A DNA stretch of 64,000 bases from Paraburkholderia franconis (GTDB taxonomy: Bacteria > Pseudomonadota > Gammaproteobacteria > Burkholderiales > Burkholderiaceae): NCBI RefSeq assembly GCF_009362735.1, contig NZ_WHNP01000013.1, positions 62,001-126,000 of the forward strand, given 5' to 3'. Below the pieces are notes generated by a model that was not told where the DNA came from, ran no database searches, and was given only the letters and a program-made list of their open reading frames with translations. The first letter of the stretch is position 1. The number at the start of each line of letters is the position of its first letter. A program made the translations under genes and the position numbers. Of this stretch, positions 28,656-37,375 are shown piece by piece.

Positions 28656-31600
28656 TTACTTCGCAGCCGCCGCAGGCTTCACGACGACGGGCGCATTCGG
28701 CAGCGCGCCGAACGTCGACGGCGCATAGAGCGCTTCGACGCGCGTCGGCGGCAGGCCGAACGTGCCGGCGTTGTTCAGCCGGATCGTGTACTCGACCGAG
28801 AATTTGCCCTTCGGCACGTAGTCGTAGTACGCGCGATACCCGTCGAAGCCGCGCTCGATGAACGACGGCCACGCATAGCCCTTCGCCTTTTCGCCTTCCG
28901 TCGCCGCTTCCGGATCGCGGCCCAGTCCCGAGCCGAGGATCGTCGCGCCAGCGGGCACAGGGTCGTTGACGACGACCCAGGTCATGTCCGTCTGCGCGTC
29001 GATGTCGAGATGCACGCGCACGATGTCGCCGCGCGTGTTCGCGCCCTCCACGGCGGGGTCGATCGGCGTGACCGTCTTCGTGATTCTGTAGCCCGCTGCG
29101 AACGGCGCTTTCAGCGCGACGGCGGCGAGACTTTCGATCGTCGCCCACGGCTTGCCGGTGCCGTCGTGCGCGAGCGTCAGCGGGACGGGCGCGCTGCGTG
29201 CGCCGGCCGGCCATGGCAGCAACTGGCTGCGCACGTCGGCTGCCTTCGCGACGGACGTCGCGGACGCGTCGTTCGTTGCAGCGGATACCGGCTGGCTCCA
29301 TGAGATCACCTTGTCGGTCGCGCCGAGTTGCAGCTTCGTTTGTCCCGTCACGGGCGCGCTCTCGAAGACCTGCGAGAAACGCTGCACGGCAATCGAGCCC
29401 CACAGGTTCGCCGTCGTCGTCTGCCATGCGCCGTTCTTCTGCAGCGCAAGCAGACCCGCGACGAGGCGCGGCATCTCGTCCTTCCAGCCCGGCGTCTCGA
29501 CGAACGTGAGCACGGTGCGCGCGGCGTTCGTTTCGGTGCCCGTCATCAGCCACCAGAGGTCGTCGTTATCGGCTGTCGAGAAAGTGAGGCGCGTGCCCTG
29601 GTACGTGAGCCGCGAGCGGATGATCTGCTCGGCTTGCGCGAGCTTTTCTGCACGTTGGGGAATGTCCTTCACGCGCGACAGCACCGCGTAGTAGTCGAGG
29701 ACGGCCGACGTCGGCCACTGGTTCGGCGCGATCTCGATCGAGCCGAGCATGCCGGAGCGCGCCGCGCCATGACGCGACAACGCTTCAAGCGCGGCGAGCT
29801 TGCGCAGATCGAGATCCTTGCGCGGCGCCCAGACATCGCGCGCGAGCCGGCCTTCGACGAAATTCACGAGGCCGCCTTCGAGCTTTGCGCGAAGGTCGTC
29901 GGGCAACGCGAAACGTGGATCGAGCTTCGCGGCTTCGTCGGTGACGGAAAGCAGATACGCGGTGAGCGCCGTGCTGCCCGTGTTGCTGCTGTCGTCGGCG
30001 GGCGGGAAGTAGTTCGCGAGTCCGTCCTTGTCGAGATAGACGGGCATGCGCGCGACAACGGCCTGCCAGCGCGCCGGATCGCGCAAGCCGAGCGCAACGG
30101 ACGTCTGCTGTTCGAGGCAGCTATACGGATAGCGCTCGAACCAGCGGCGCACACCGGGCAGGCCGTCGGCGAGCTTCGATTGCAGCGACACCGCGATGCC
30201 GCCGCGCGGCGCGCCCGCTTGTGTCATTGTCGCGTCGGGCGGCGCGGCGACGGGCAGCGAGAACAAGCCATCGACCTGCGTGAGCGTGGCCTGCTGAACG
30301 GTGACGGGGATGGCTGCCGTCACGCGCTGCGTGACTTTCAGCGCGTCCGCTGCGTGCGGCGCGCCTTGCTCCGTGGCGCCGACGCTCCACGCGAGCGCAG
30401 CGGATGCGGCCTCGGACAGGCCATCGGGCGGCGTCACCGTCCATGCGACTTCGCGCGCCGAATCCGCCGGGACGTCGACTGTTTGCGGCTGCAACGACAG
30501 CCCCGGCACGTTCGGCGTCACGACGACTTTCATCGCGCGCGTCGTCGTGTTGCGCACGGTGAATTGCGCGCGGAACTGATCGCCTTCGCGCACGAGCGGC
30601 GGGAGGCCGGAGATCAGTTGCAGGTCCTGTGTGCTGCGAATCGACGTGCTGTCCGTGCCGAACGTGCCGTCGCCGACAGCCGCTATTGCGACGATGCGAA
30701 AGCTCGTCAGCGAATCGTTGAGCGGCACGTCGACAAAGGCTTCGCCGTTGGTGTCGAGCGTCACGCGCGGATTCCACAGCAGCAGCGTATCGAACAGCTC
30801 GCGCTGCGCGCTGTGTCCGCCGCCGCCGCCGGCAGGCACCGCCTTGCGTCCGAAGTGACGGCGGCCGACGATCTCCATTTGCGCGGTCGCCGTTTCGACG
30901 CCATAAGCGCGCCGTTGCAGCATCGCGTCGAGCACGTCCCAGCTGTTGTTCGGCATCAGTTCGAGCAGCGCTTCGTCGACGGCTGCGACGGCGATCTGCG
31001 TGCCAGCCGGCGCAGGCTTGCCGCCCGGCATCTGCACGCGCAGCTTCACATGCGCTTTGCCGCGCACCGTGTACGACTTCGCGTCGGGCGTCACCGTGAC
31101 GGCCAGCCTGTGCGCGGCTGTGCCGACCTTGATTTCGGCGAGGCCATAGCGGAACGCGGGCTTCGACAGATCGACGAGCGGCGTCGGCGCTTCGTAGTAG
31201 CGGCCTTCGTACCAGAACGCGCGCGCCCATTCGAGCGGTGCTTTCCAGCCCCACGTGAAGAACGAGTACCACGGCACTTCGCGAATGCGCCCGCGCAGCG
31301 CGAGCACCGACACATACACGTTCGGCCCCCACGCTTCGTTCACTTTCAGCTCGACGGTCGGGTCCTTGCCGTCCAGCTTCACGACATGCGTTTCGACGAT
31401 GCCTTCGCGTTCGACAGCCACCAGCGCAGTCGCAAAGCGGAAGGGCATGCGCACCTGAAAGCGCGCCGTCTCGCCCGGCTCGTAAGCCGTCTTTTCGGGC
31501 AGCACGTCGATGCGATCGGTGTTCTCGCCGCCGAACCACAGGTCCTCTTCGTGCGTGACCCACACGGACGTCGCCGCCGTCGACAGATTGCCGTCGCCGT

Positions 31601-34600
31601 CCTTCGCCGTCACGACGAGATCGACGTTGCCCGCTTCCTTGAGCTTCGCGTCGCAGTTCATCAGTCCGTGGTCGTCGCTCTTGCCGCTGCATAGCGTGCC
31701 GAGGTCTTTCGTTTCCGTGCGGTTGTCGTATGCGTAGAAGCCGCCGACCATGCGCTTTCGCGACGTGATCGTGATGCGCGCAATGCCGCGCACGTCGAGC
31801 GGCACGCCCGCGCGCGGCTTGCCTTGCAGATCGACGGCGAGCGCCTTCACGGGCACTGTGCTGCCCGCCGACACCCATTGCCCCGACTTCACGCCCGCGA
31901 CGACGGCGGCCGGCCACAACGTCGCGTCGCCGCTGATCGTCTGCACTTCGCCGTTCGGATCGGCGAAGGTGGCTTCGAGCGCAAGGCGCTTCGGCGCATC
32001 GACATGCGGCAGGTTCTTCAGCGTCAGGCTGCCCGCACCGTTGCGGTCGAGCGTGACGGGTTCCTTGTCGGCGATCAGCTTCGACGTGTCGTCGTCGGAT
32101 TGCGGCTCGCTTTCTTCGTCATCCGAAGATGACGATTCGCTGCTCTCGTTGCGCTTCCTGTACGGCGCGAAGCTGAATTCCGGATACGTGCCGGCGAAGG
32201 CGGGCGTCGTGTTTTTCATCAGCGCCGATACCTGCACGGGCAAGCCCGATGCGCCGCCGCCCGACATATAGTCGATCTGCAACGCGAGCGGCGCTTCCTT
32301 CGCCGCGACGAGCGGATGAGTCTTCGCATCGCGTACGGCAATCGTGCCTTTGAATACGGGCAAACGGAATTCCTCGACGCGAAAGCTCCCGGACGCATAG
32401 CTGTGGCGTGGCGAAGCGGCGTCGCTGTCGTCGTCGTTGCTTTCCGTTGTGCTTTCGGCGGAGGTCGTGGCGGCATCGCCGTCGTCGAGAGACACGCTGT
32501 ACTCGCCGAGCTTCGCCGCTGCGGGAATCGCGAACGTCGAGTCGGCCGTGTGGTCGGCGGCCCATTTGAGCGGCATGTGCCACGTCTGTCCGCTGCCGAG
32601 ATGGCGGATCGTCAGGCGCGCCGGATACGCCTTCGGGAACGCGAGGCCGTGCATCGTCTCGACGCGGATCATGTGCTTCATCGATACCGTTTCGCCCGCG
32701 CGCAGCAGCGTCCGGTCGAACACGGTATGCGCGCGCACGGTCTGATCGACGCTCGTATCCGTCGGCACGTTGAAGCGCCACACTTCGATGCCCTGGTTCC
32801 AGTCGGAGCGCACGAACGCCATGTCGTGACCCGTCTTCGGATCGTCGATGCGCGCGGACACGAAAAAGCCTTCGTAACTCTCTTCCTTGCATTCGCGGCG
32901 CGAAGCCAGCGACTGGTTGATCGTCAGCACGCCGTGCGCGTCGGTCTTGCCGGACGCGACTTCATCGCCGTTGCAGTCGCTCACATGCACGTCGGCGTTC
33001 GGCACGGGCTGGCCCTTGTCGAGCGTCGTCACCCACACGACGCTGTTCTCGCGGCCCCGCTTGAAGTGCACGCCGAGGTTCGTGACGAGCACGGTCGTGC
33101 GTACGTACATCGGCGCGTGCTTGCCGAGCAGCGAGGCGCCGAGCGCGGGCGACGCGAGTTCGATCACATAGAAGCCGGGCTTCGTCACCGGCACGCCGAC
33201 CACTTCGAACGGACGCAGCATTTTCGGATCGGCCTTCGGCAGCGCGAGCGTCTCGACCTTCGGCTGGCCGGCGAGCAACGACAGCGAGCGCACGTCGATC
33301 AGCGGATTCTTGCGGTCTTCGGCCGGGTTGGTGTCTTCTGCATTGCGCGGCACGATCACGGGATGCGGATTGTGCGCGAGCAGTTCCGGCATCTGCTGAT
33401 CGATCGAATGACGATCCATCATGAAGCCGTCGAACCGGTCGACGTTGCGCATCCAGCGCCGGATGTCGCCATCGGCATCGACGTGCAGCTTCGTGAATTG
33501 CGCGTTGCCCGCATTGAGCCCGGCGATATGCAGGTCAGCCTCGACATTGCGCAGTGTGACGGGCACGAGCGCGGGCATGTCGGGTTCCGCGAAACGCTCG
33601 ATGATGCCGAACGCGCCCGACGAAAACTTCGCGAGCGGCGGCAGCGGGGCGGTGTTTGTCTTGAGCGGAAACAGGTCCGCGTTGGTCAGCGCGCGGCCGC
33701 TGGCGTCCTTCAGATTCGACGGAACCTCGATGGTCAGCTCGGCGCGTTCGGGCAGCGGCGCGGCGAATTCGACAGTGGTGGTCTGCGGGTCCTTGTCGTC
33801 GGAGCCAAACGATGGCTTGATCTCGCCATTCGGCCCCTTGATGCGGATCTTCTCGGCGTCGGTGCGCAGGATGGGCGCATTGAACTGCACGCGCAGCGGA
33901 CGCAAAGGCGTGCAGGGCGCCTTCGCGTTTTCGCGCTCGCAGCTGAAGCTAGCGGCGAACGGCTCGCGCACGGTGAAGTCGAAGCGCCGCTCGACGTCGT
34001 TGACGTTACCGCTCGGGCTCGCGACGCCCTTGCCATAGACGAGCTGCGCTTTCGTGCCCGACGGCAGCGCCTGCTGGCATTGCAGCGTCAGCACGCGCGC
34101 CGCTTCCTTTTGCAGCCTGAAGCGTTTGAGCAATGCCGTGCGCGCGGCGGCATCCACGTTCCTGATGGGAATGCGGTTGCCGAGTCCGCTCGATTCGCAC
34201 CATACGTTCTGACTTACGGAGGCCTCCGTTGCCGGTCCGTTCAGATGGACGACAAAGGCCTGGTCCTCTTCGATTTCGCCGCCGTACGGCTCGATGCTCT
34301 GCACGAACGGGCCGCCCGTTTCGAACGCGAAGTGATGCGGGCCCGTCAGCGCATGGCCCGCCGACGACTTCAGGCCGTCGTTCAGATCGACGGAACATGC
34401 GACGCCTGGCGGCAGATCGGCAGCGAAGTCCCAGGCCCAGGTCTTGTCGTCGATCCAGCGCGGCTGGCCGACGCTCGCGGACGCGTCGCTGCACTTGATA
34501 CGCGCGGGCGCGGGCAGATTCGGCGCGCCGAACGCGACCATCGGTTCGTCGAACTTGACGACGACCTGGCGCACCTGCGCGACCTTGCCTTGCGGAGAGA

Positions 34601-34721
34601 CCTGTGTGATGAGGGCTGCATCGGCGCGCCATGCGGGCGTGGCGAGAAGGCCTAGCGTCACAGCCGTCACAGCCGTCGCGGCTGCCCCTATCCATTGACG
34701 TTTGATGGTGCCGCTTTGCAT
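28656..34721 (-). CDS. Bacterial alpha-2-macroglobulin family protein with thioester
   Basis: Protein of 2,021 residues. A2M proteins trap proteases: cleavage of a bait region exposes a thioester that links to the attacker. N-terminal signal sequence (about 1-36, ending near ADA) without a lipobox Cys, unlike the E. coli YfhM lipoprotein. Macroglobulin domains follow, with the family motif RVEEFRLPVFKG near residue 780 and CLEQ thioester at Cys1535-Gln1538 inside YPYSCLEQQ, then the complement-like helical domain and the receptor-binding-like end. Two Ser/Asp/Glu-rich acidic inserts (coded near 32100-32160 and 32405-32480) are notable. It is co-oriented with pbpC and divergent from a MerR gene. 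Confidence 0.94.
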   Translation of the reverse strand: MQSGTIKRQWIGAAATAVTAVTLGLLATPAWRADAALITQVSPQGKVAQVRQVVVKFDEPMVAFGAPNLPAPARIKCSDASASVGQPRWIDDKTWAWDFAADLPPGVACSVDLNDGLKSSAGHALTGPHHFAFETGGPFVQSIEPYGGEIEEDQAFVVHLNGPATEASVSQNVWCESSGLGNRIPIRNVDAAARTALLKRFRLQKEAARVLTLQCQQALPSGTKAQLVYGKGVASPSGNVNDVERRFDFTVREPFAASFSCERENAKAPCTPLRPLRVQFNAPILRTDAEKIRIKGPNGEIKPSFGSDDKDPQTTTVEFAAPLPERAELTIEVPSNLKDASGRALTNADLFPLKTNTAPLPPLAKFSSGAFGIIERFAEPDMPALVPVTLRNVEADLHIAGLNAGNAQFTKLHVDADGDIRRWMRNVDRFDGFMMDRHSIDQQMPELLAHNPHPVIVPRNAEDTNPAEDRKNPLIDVRSLSLLAGQPKVETLALPKADPKMLRPFEVVGVPVTKPGFYVIELASPALGASLLGKHAPMYVRTTVLVTNLGVHFKRGRENSVVWVTTLDKGQPVPNADVHVSDCNGDEVASGKTDAHGVLTINQSLASRRECKEESYEGFFVSARIDDPKTGHDMAFVRSDWNQGIEVWRFNVPTDTSVDQTVRAHTVFDRTLLRAGETVSMKHMIRVETMHGLAFPKAYPARLTIRHLGSGQTWHMPLKWAADHTADSTFAIPAAAKLGEYSVSLDDGDAATTSAESTTESNDDDSDAASPRHSYASGSFRVEEFRLPVFKGTIAVRDAKTHPLVAAKEAPLALQIDYMSGGGASGLPVQVSALMKNTTPAFAGTYPEFSFAPYRKRNESSESSSSDDEESEPQSDDDTSKLIADKEPVTLDRNGAGSLTLKNLPHVDAPKRLALEATFADPNGEVQTISGDATLWPAAVVAGVKSGQWVSAGSTVPVKALAVDLQGKPRAGVPLDVRGIARITITSRKRMVGGFYAYDNRTETKDLGTLCSGKSDDHGLMNCDAKLKEAGNVDLVVTAKDGDGNLSTAATSVWVTHEEDLWFGGENTDRIDVLPEKTAYEPGETARFQVRMPFRFATALVAVEREGIVETHVVKLDGKDPTVELKVNEAWGPNVYVSVLALRGRIREVPWYSFFTWGWKAPLEWARAFWYEGRYYEAPTPLVDLSKPAFRYGLAEIKVGTAAHRLAVTVTPDAKSYTVRGKAHVKLRVQMPGGKPAPAGTQIAVAAVDEALLELMPNNSWDVLDAMLQRRAYGVETATAQMEIVGRRHFGRKAVPAGGGGGHSAQRELFDTLLLWNPRVTLDTNGEAFVDVPLNDSLTSFRIVAIAAVGDGTFGTDSTSIRSTQDLQLISGLPPLVREGDQFRAQFTVRNTTTRAMKVVVTPNVPGLSLQPQTVDVPADSAREVAWTVTPPDGLSEAASAALAWSVGATEQGAPHAADALKVTQRVTAAIPVTVQQATLTQVDGLFSLPVAAPPDATMTQAGAPRGGIAVSLQSKLADGLPGVRRWFERYPYSCLEQQTSVALGLRDPARWQAVVARMPVYLDKDGLANYFPPADDSSNTGSTALTAYLLSVTDEAAKLDPRFALPDDLRAKLEGGLVNFVEGRLARDVWAPRKDLDLRKLAALEALSRHGAARSGMLGSIEIAPNQWPTSAVLDYYAVLSRVKDIPQRAEKLAQAEQIIRSRLTYQGTRLTFSTADNDDLWWLMTGTETNAARTVLTFVETPGWKDEMPRLVAGLLALQKNGAWQTTTANLWGSIAVQRFSQVFESAPVTGQTKLQLGATDKVISWSQPVSAATNDASATSVAKAADVRSQLLPWPAGARSAPVPLTLAHDGTGKPWATIESLAAVALKAPFAAGYRITKTVTPIDPAVEGANTRGDIVRVHLDIDAQTDMTWVVVNDPVPAGATILGSGLGRDPEAATEGEKAKGYAWPSFIERGFDGYRAYYDYVPKGKFSVEYTIRLNNAGTFGLPPTRVEALYAPSTFGALPNAPVVVKPAAAAK

Positions 34722-34845
34722 CGACTGCGCTCCCGGTTTCGTTTTTCTTGCGGATTGCCGCCGCCGATTCTAGCCGATGCACCCGTCGTTTCAGCCTCGA
34801 TGCGCTGTAGGATTGCGTTGAATTTTGTCGGTCAGCAGATCGTGC

Positions 34846-34876
34846 TTGACTTAGAGTTCACTCGAAGTCCTAACCT
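34846..34876 (+). promoter_or_regulatory. MerR-type promoter/operator
   Basis: TTGACT (34846-34851) and TAACCT (34871-34876) are separated by 19 bp, the long spacer typical of MerR-activated promoters. The spacer region holds the dyad GACTTAGAGT, two bases, ACTCGAAGTC (34848-34869; nine of ten pairs). The start codon of the MerR gene follows 9 bp after the -10. Confidence 0.8.
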
Positions 34877-34885
34877 GAGTTCGTC

Positions 34886-35293
34886 ATGTCGAAAGCTCTC
34901 ACCATCGGTCAGGTCGCCGCGACGAGCGGCGTCTCCGCGCATACGCTGCGCTATTACGAGCAGGCGGGATTGTTGCGCCCCGTCGGCCGCACGGACGCGG
35001 GCCATCGTCTTTATTCGCCCGCCGATCTCGACTGGCTGCGCTTCGTGATGCGCCTGAAAGCGACGGGGATGCCGGTTGCGGGCATGCAGGCGTTCGCTGC
35101 GCTGCGCGCGGAAGGCGATGCGACGATCGGCGCGCGGCGCGTGATGCTGATCGAGCATCGCGAGGCCGTGCTTGCGCGTATCGCGGAGTTGCAGACCAAT
35201 CTCGACGCGATCACCGACAAGATCGCAGTGTACGAGGCGGCCGAGCGTGAGGCGGCATCGGCAGGACATATCGGAAACGCACGACTTGAGTGA
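34886..35293 (+). CDS. MerR family transcriptional regulator
   Basis: Regulator of 135 residues. N-terminal winged-helix domain (LTIGQVAATSGVSAHTLRYYEQAGLLRPVGRT, residues 5-36; HRLYSPADLDWLRFV) followed by a dimerisation coiled coil (about 80-125). No Cys cluster for metal sensing is visible, so it is nearer the AdhR/HmrR-like organic-stress group than the metal sensors. It starts 9 bp after its own promoter -10, so the mRNA is probably leaderless. It is followed 9 bp later by the CMD-like gene and divergent from the A2M gene. Confidence 0.9.
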   Translation: MSKALTIGQVAATSGVSAHTLRYYEQAGLLRPVGRTDAGHRLYSPADLDWLRFVMRLKATGMPVAGMQAFAALRAEGDATIGARRVMLIEHREAVLARIAELQTNLDAITDKIAVYEAAEREAASAGHIGNARLE

Positions 35294-35302
35294 GGACTCG
35301 CA

Positions 35303-35740
35303 ATGAATGACGCACATGCAAAGGCACAAGAGCAAATGCAAGCGGGAGCACGCGGCGATCGCTATGCGCGCGGCTGGGACAAGCTGAAGGAAATCGACGG
35401 CACGGCGGGGGAGAAGGTGATCGCGTCGCTCGCGTCCGTTGCGCCGGATTTCGCGCGGCTGCTGATCGAGTTTCCGTTCGGCGATGTGTACAGCCGCCCG
35501 CAACTGGACCTGCGCGCACGTGAGATCGCGACGATCGCCGCATTGGCCGCGCTCGGCAATGCGCAGCCGCAACTGAAGGTGCACGTCGAGGCGGCGCTCA
35601 ATGTCGGATGCACGCGCGACGAGATCGTCGAGGTGTTCATGCAGATGGCCGTGTATGCGGGCTTTCCGGCGGCGTTGAATGCGTTGTTCGCGGCGCATGA
35701 GGTGTTCGCTCAGCGCGACGAGGAAGAGGGGGCCGCGTAG
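35303..35740 (+). CDS. Carboxymuconolactone decarboxylase family protein
   Basis: Protein of 145 residues in the CMD/AhpD-like family: RPQLDLRAREIATIAALAALG, LKVHVEAALNVGCTRDEIVE, MAVYAGFPAALNAL. It lacks the CxxC of AhpD peroxidase-reductases (only a single Cys, in NVGCTRDE), so it resembles the decarboxylase subgroup; its substrate cannot be read from sequence. Probably controlled by the adjacent MerR regulator, with which it shares an operon (9-bp gap). Confidence 0.9.
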   Translation: MNDAHAKAQEQMQAGARGDRYARGWDKLKEIDGTAGEKVIASLASVAPDFARLLIEFPFGDVYSRPQLDLRAREIATIAALAALGNAQPQLKVHVEAALNVGCTRDEIVEVFMQMAVYAGFPAALNALFAAHEVFAQRDEEEGAA

Positions 35741-35993
35741 GCGGTATCTGCGGCGATTGCGGGTTCAGGGAAGGGTTAAGGTGCAACTAACGGTCTGTTT
35801 TTATCCCTCACCCCAACGCGACGTGAGCGGCATGCACGTGAGGCGTTGTCTTTAGCCGGATGTCGCGGCTTCATGGGAAGGCGTTTACTGCTGGTTTGCC
35901 GAAATGCAGACCAGCACGACCAAGCGGACCGCACCAGCGCATCTGAAACATCGATCGATGCGCATGCCGTCAGCATGAAAAGCGCCTGGTCGT

Positions 35994-37373
35994 TCAGGCC
36001 GCGCTATCTGCCTGCATCTGCGCGCCCATCCGCACGGACCGCCCGCTGATCCAGCGCAGATAGAGCGCGAGACCGACGCCCGCAATCGCCAGGCTTGCCG
36101 TATTCGCCAGCCAGAAGCCGCGTGCGCCCGTGAACGATACGGGCACCCATCCGCCGACGTCGAAACCGAGCGCATAGCCGCCGCCGAGTCCGACGCCCCA
36201 CAGCGCGACCGCGTAGATAACGGTCGGCACAACCGCGACGCGATACGCGCGCAGCACGAATGCCGACGTGATCTGCAACGCATCGCAGAGATGGTAGAAG
36301 ACGACGATCAGCACCAGCGGCATCGCCGCCGCCGCGACCCGCGCATCCGGCGTATAGCCCGCGATGATCAGCGGCCGCAGCGCGAGCACGATCACGCCGT
36401 AGCAGCACGCAATCGCAACGGCCATCGCGATGCCGTGCCGCGCGAGCGTGCGCGCCGCTTCGTAGCGATGCGCGCCGAGCGCCTGGGCGACGAGCGTCGA
36501 CGTGGCGATGCCGATCGACAGCGGCGTCATGTACAGCACGGCGCCGATGTTGCCCGCGATCTGATGCCCCGCCAGTGTCGTCGTGCCGAAACGCGCGATG
36601 AAGAGCGCCATGAACGTGTACGACGTGACTTCGATCAGATACGAGAGTCCCATCGGAATGCCAAGCTTCAGCAGCGCGGCCTGACGGCGCCAGACGGGCC
36701 AGCAGAAATGCGCGAAGATCGCGAACGGCCGGAACACGTCGAGCTTCGTCATCGCCAGCATGCCGACGACGGCGAGCGTCCAGTTGATCAGCGTGCTGGC
36801 GAGCGCGCAGCCCGGGCCGCCGAGCGCCGGCGCGCCGAGTCCGCCGAAGATCAGCCATGTGTTGAGCGGCAGCTTCAGCATCAGCGCGCCGATCTGCAGG
36901 ATCATCACGAGCCGCGGCTGGCCGACGGCGTTCGTCAGCGAGCTATAGACGCGAAACGCAAGGCTCGCCGGCAATCCGAACGCGACTATTTGCAGGTACG
37001 ACACCGTGCGCTCGCGCAGCGCTTCGGGCGCACGCGCAAGCTGCAGCAGCGGATGAGGGAAGTAGAGAATCAGAAAGCCGATGAGGGCGAGCGCAAACGC
37101 AAGCCATAGCGCCTGGCGCACTTCCTCGCCGATCTCGTCGTAGCGGGCGGCGCCGTACAGCTGGCCCGCGATCGGCTGCAACGCCGTCAGAATGCCCGTC
37201 AGTCCGATATACACGGAGATGTAGATCGATGAGCCCAGGCCGAGGGCGGCCAGATCCGTCGCCGAGTAGCGGCCGACCATCGCCGTATCGATCACGCCGA
37301 ACGCGATAATCGCCAGCTGGCCGATCAGCACGGGCCATGCGAGCCCGGCGATTTTCCGCACATCGGCGAACAT
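35994..37373 (-). CDS. MATE family efflux transporter
   Basis: Inner-membrane antiporter of 459 residues with about 12 hydrophobic segments (MFADVRKIAGLAWPVLIGQ at the start). It shows NorM-type features: VIDTAMVGRYSATDLAALGLG, LQPIAGQLYGA, and the duplicated region GITTTLAG-like GTTTLAGHQIAGNIG and STLVAQALGA. Na+ or H+ driven export of cationic compounds is the family norm. The ATG at 37373 lies 2 bp after the stop of the glycosyltransferase gene, so the two are probably one transcript. Confidence 0.93.
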   Translation of the reverse strand: MFADVRKIAGLAWPVLIGQLAIIAFGVIDTAMVGRYSATDLAALGLGSSIYISVYIGLTGILTALQPIAGQLYGAARYDEIGEEVRQALWLAFALALIGFLILYFPHPLLQLARAPEALRERTVSYLQIVAFGLPASLAFRVYSSLTNAVGQPRLVMILQIGALMLKLPLNTWLIFGGLGAPALGGPGCALASTLINWTLAVVGMLAMTKLDVFRPFAIFAHFCWPVWRRQAALLKLGIPMGLSYLIEVTSYTFMALFIARFGTTTLAGHQIAGNIGAVLYMTPLSIGIATSTLVAQALGAHRYEAARTLARHGIAMAVAIACCYGVIVLALRPLIIAGYTPDARVAAAAMPLVLIVVFYHLCDALQITSAFVLRAYRVAVVPTVIYAVALWGVGLGGGYALGFDVGGWVPVSFTGARGFWLANTASLAIAGVGLALYLRWISGRSVRMGAQMQADSAA

Positions 37374-37375
37374 CG

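Noticed and set aside
29328..31694. 788-residue plus-strand frame
   Set aside because: Antisense to the thioester region of the A2M gene; no independent start or ribosome binding support.
32316..34655. 779-residue plus-strand frame opposite the A2M gene
   Set aside because: Same antisense effect; no family motif, and the minus strand encodes the A2M continuously.
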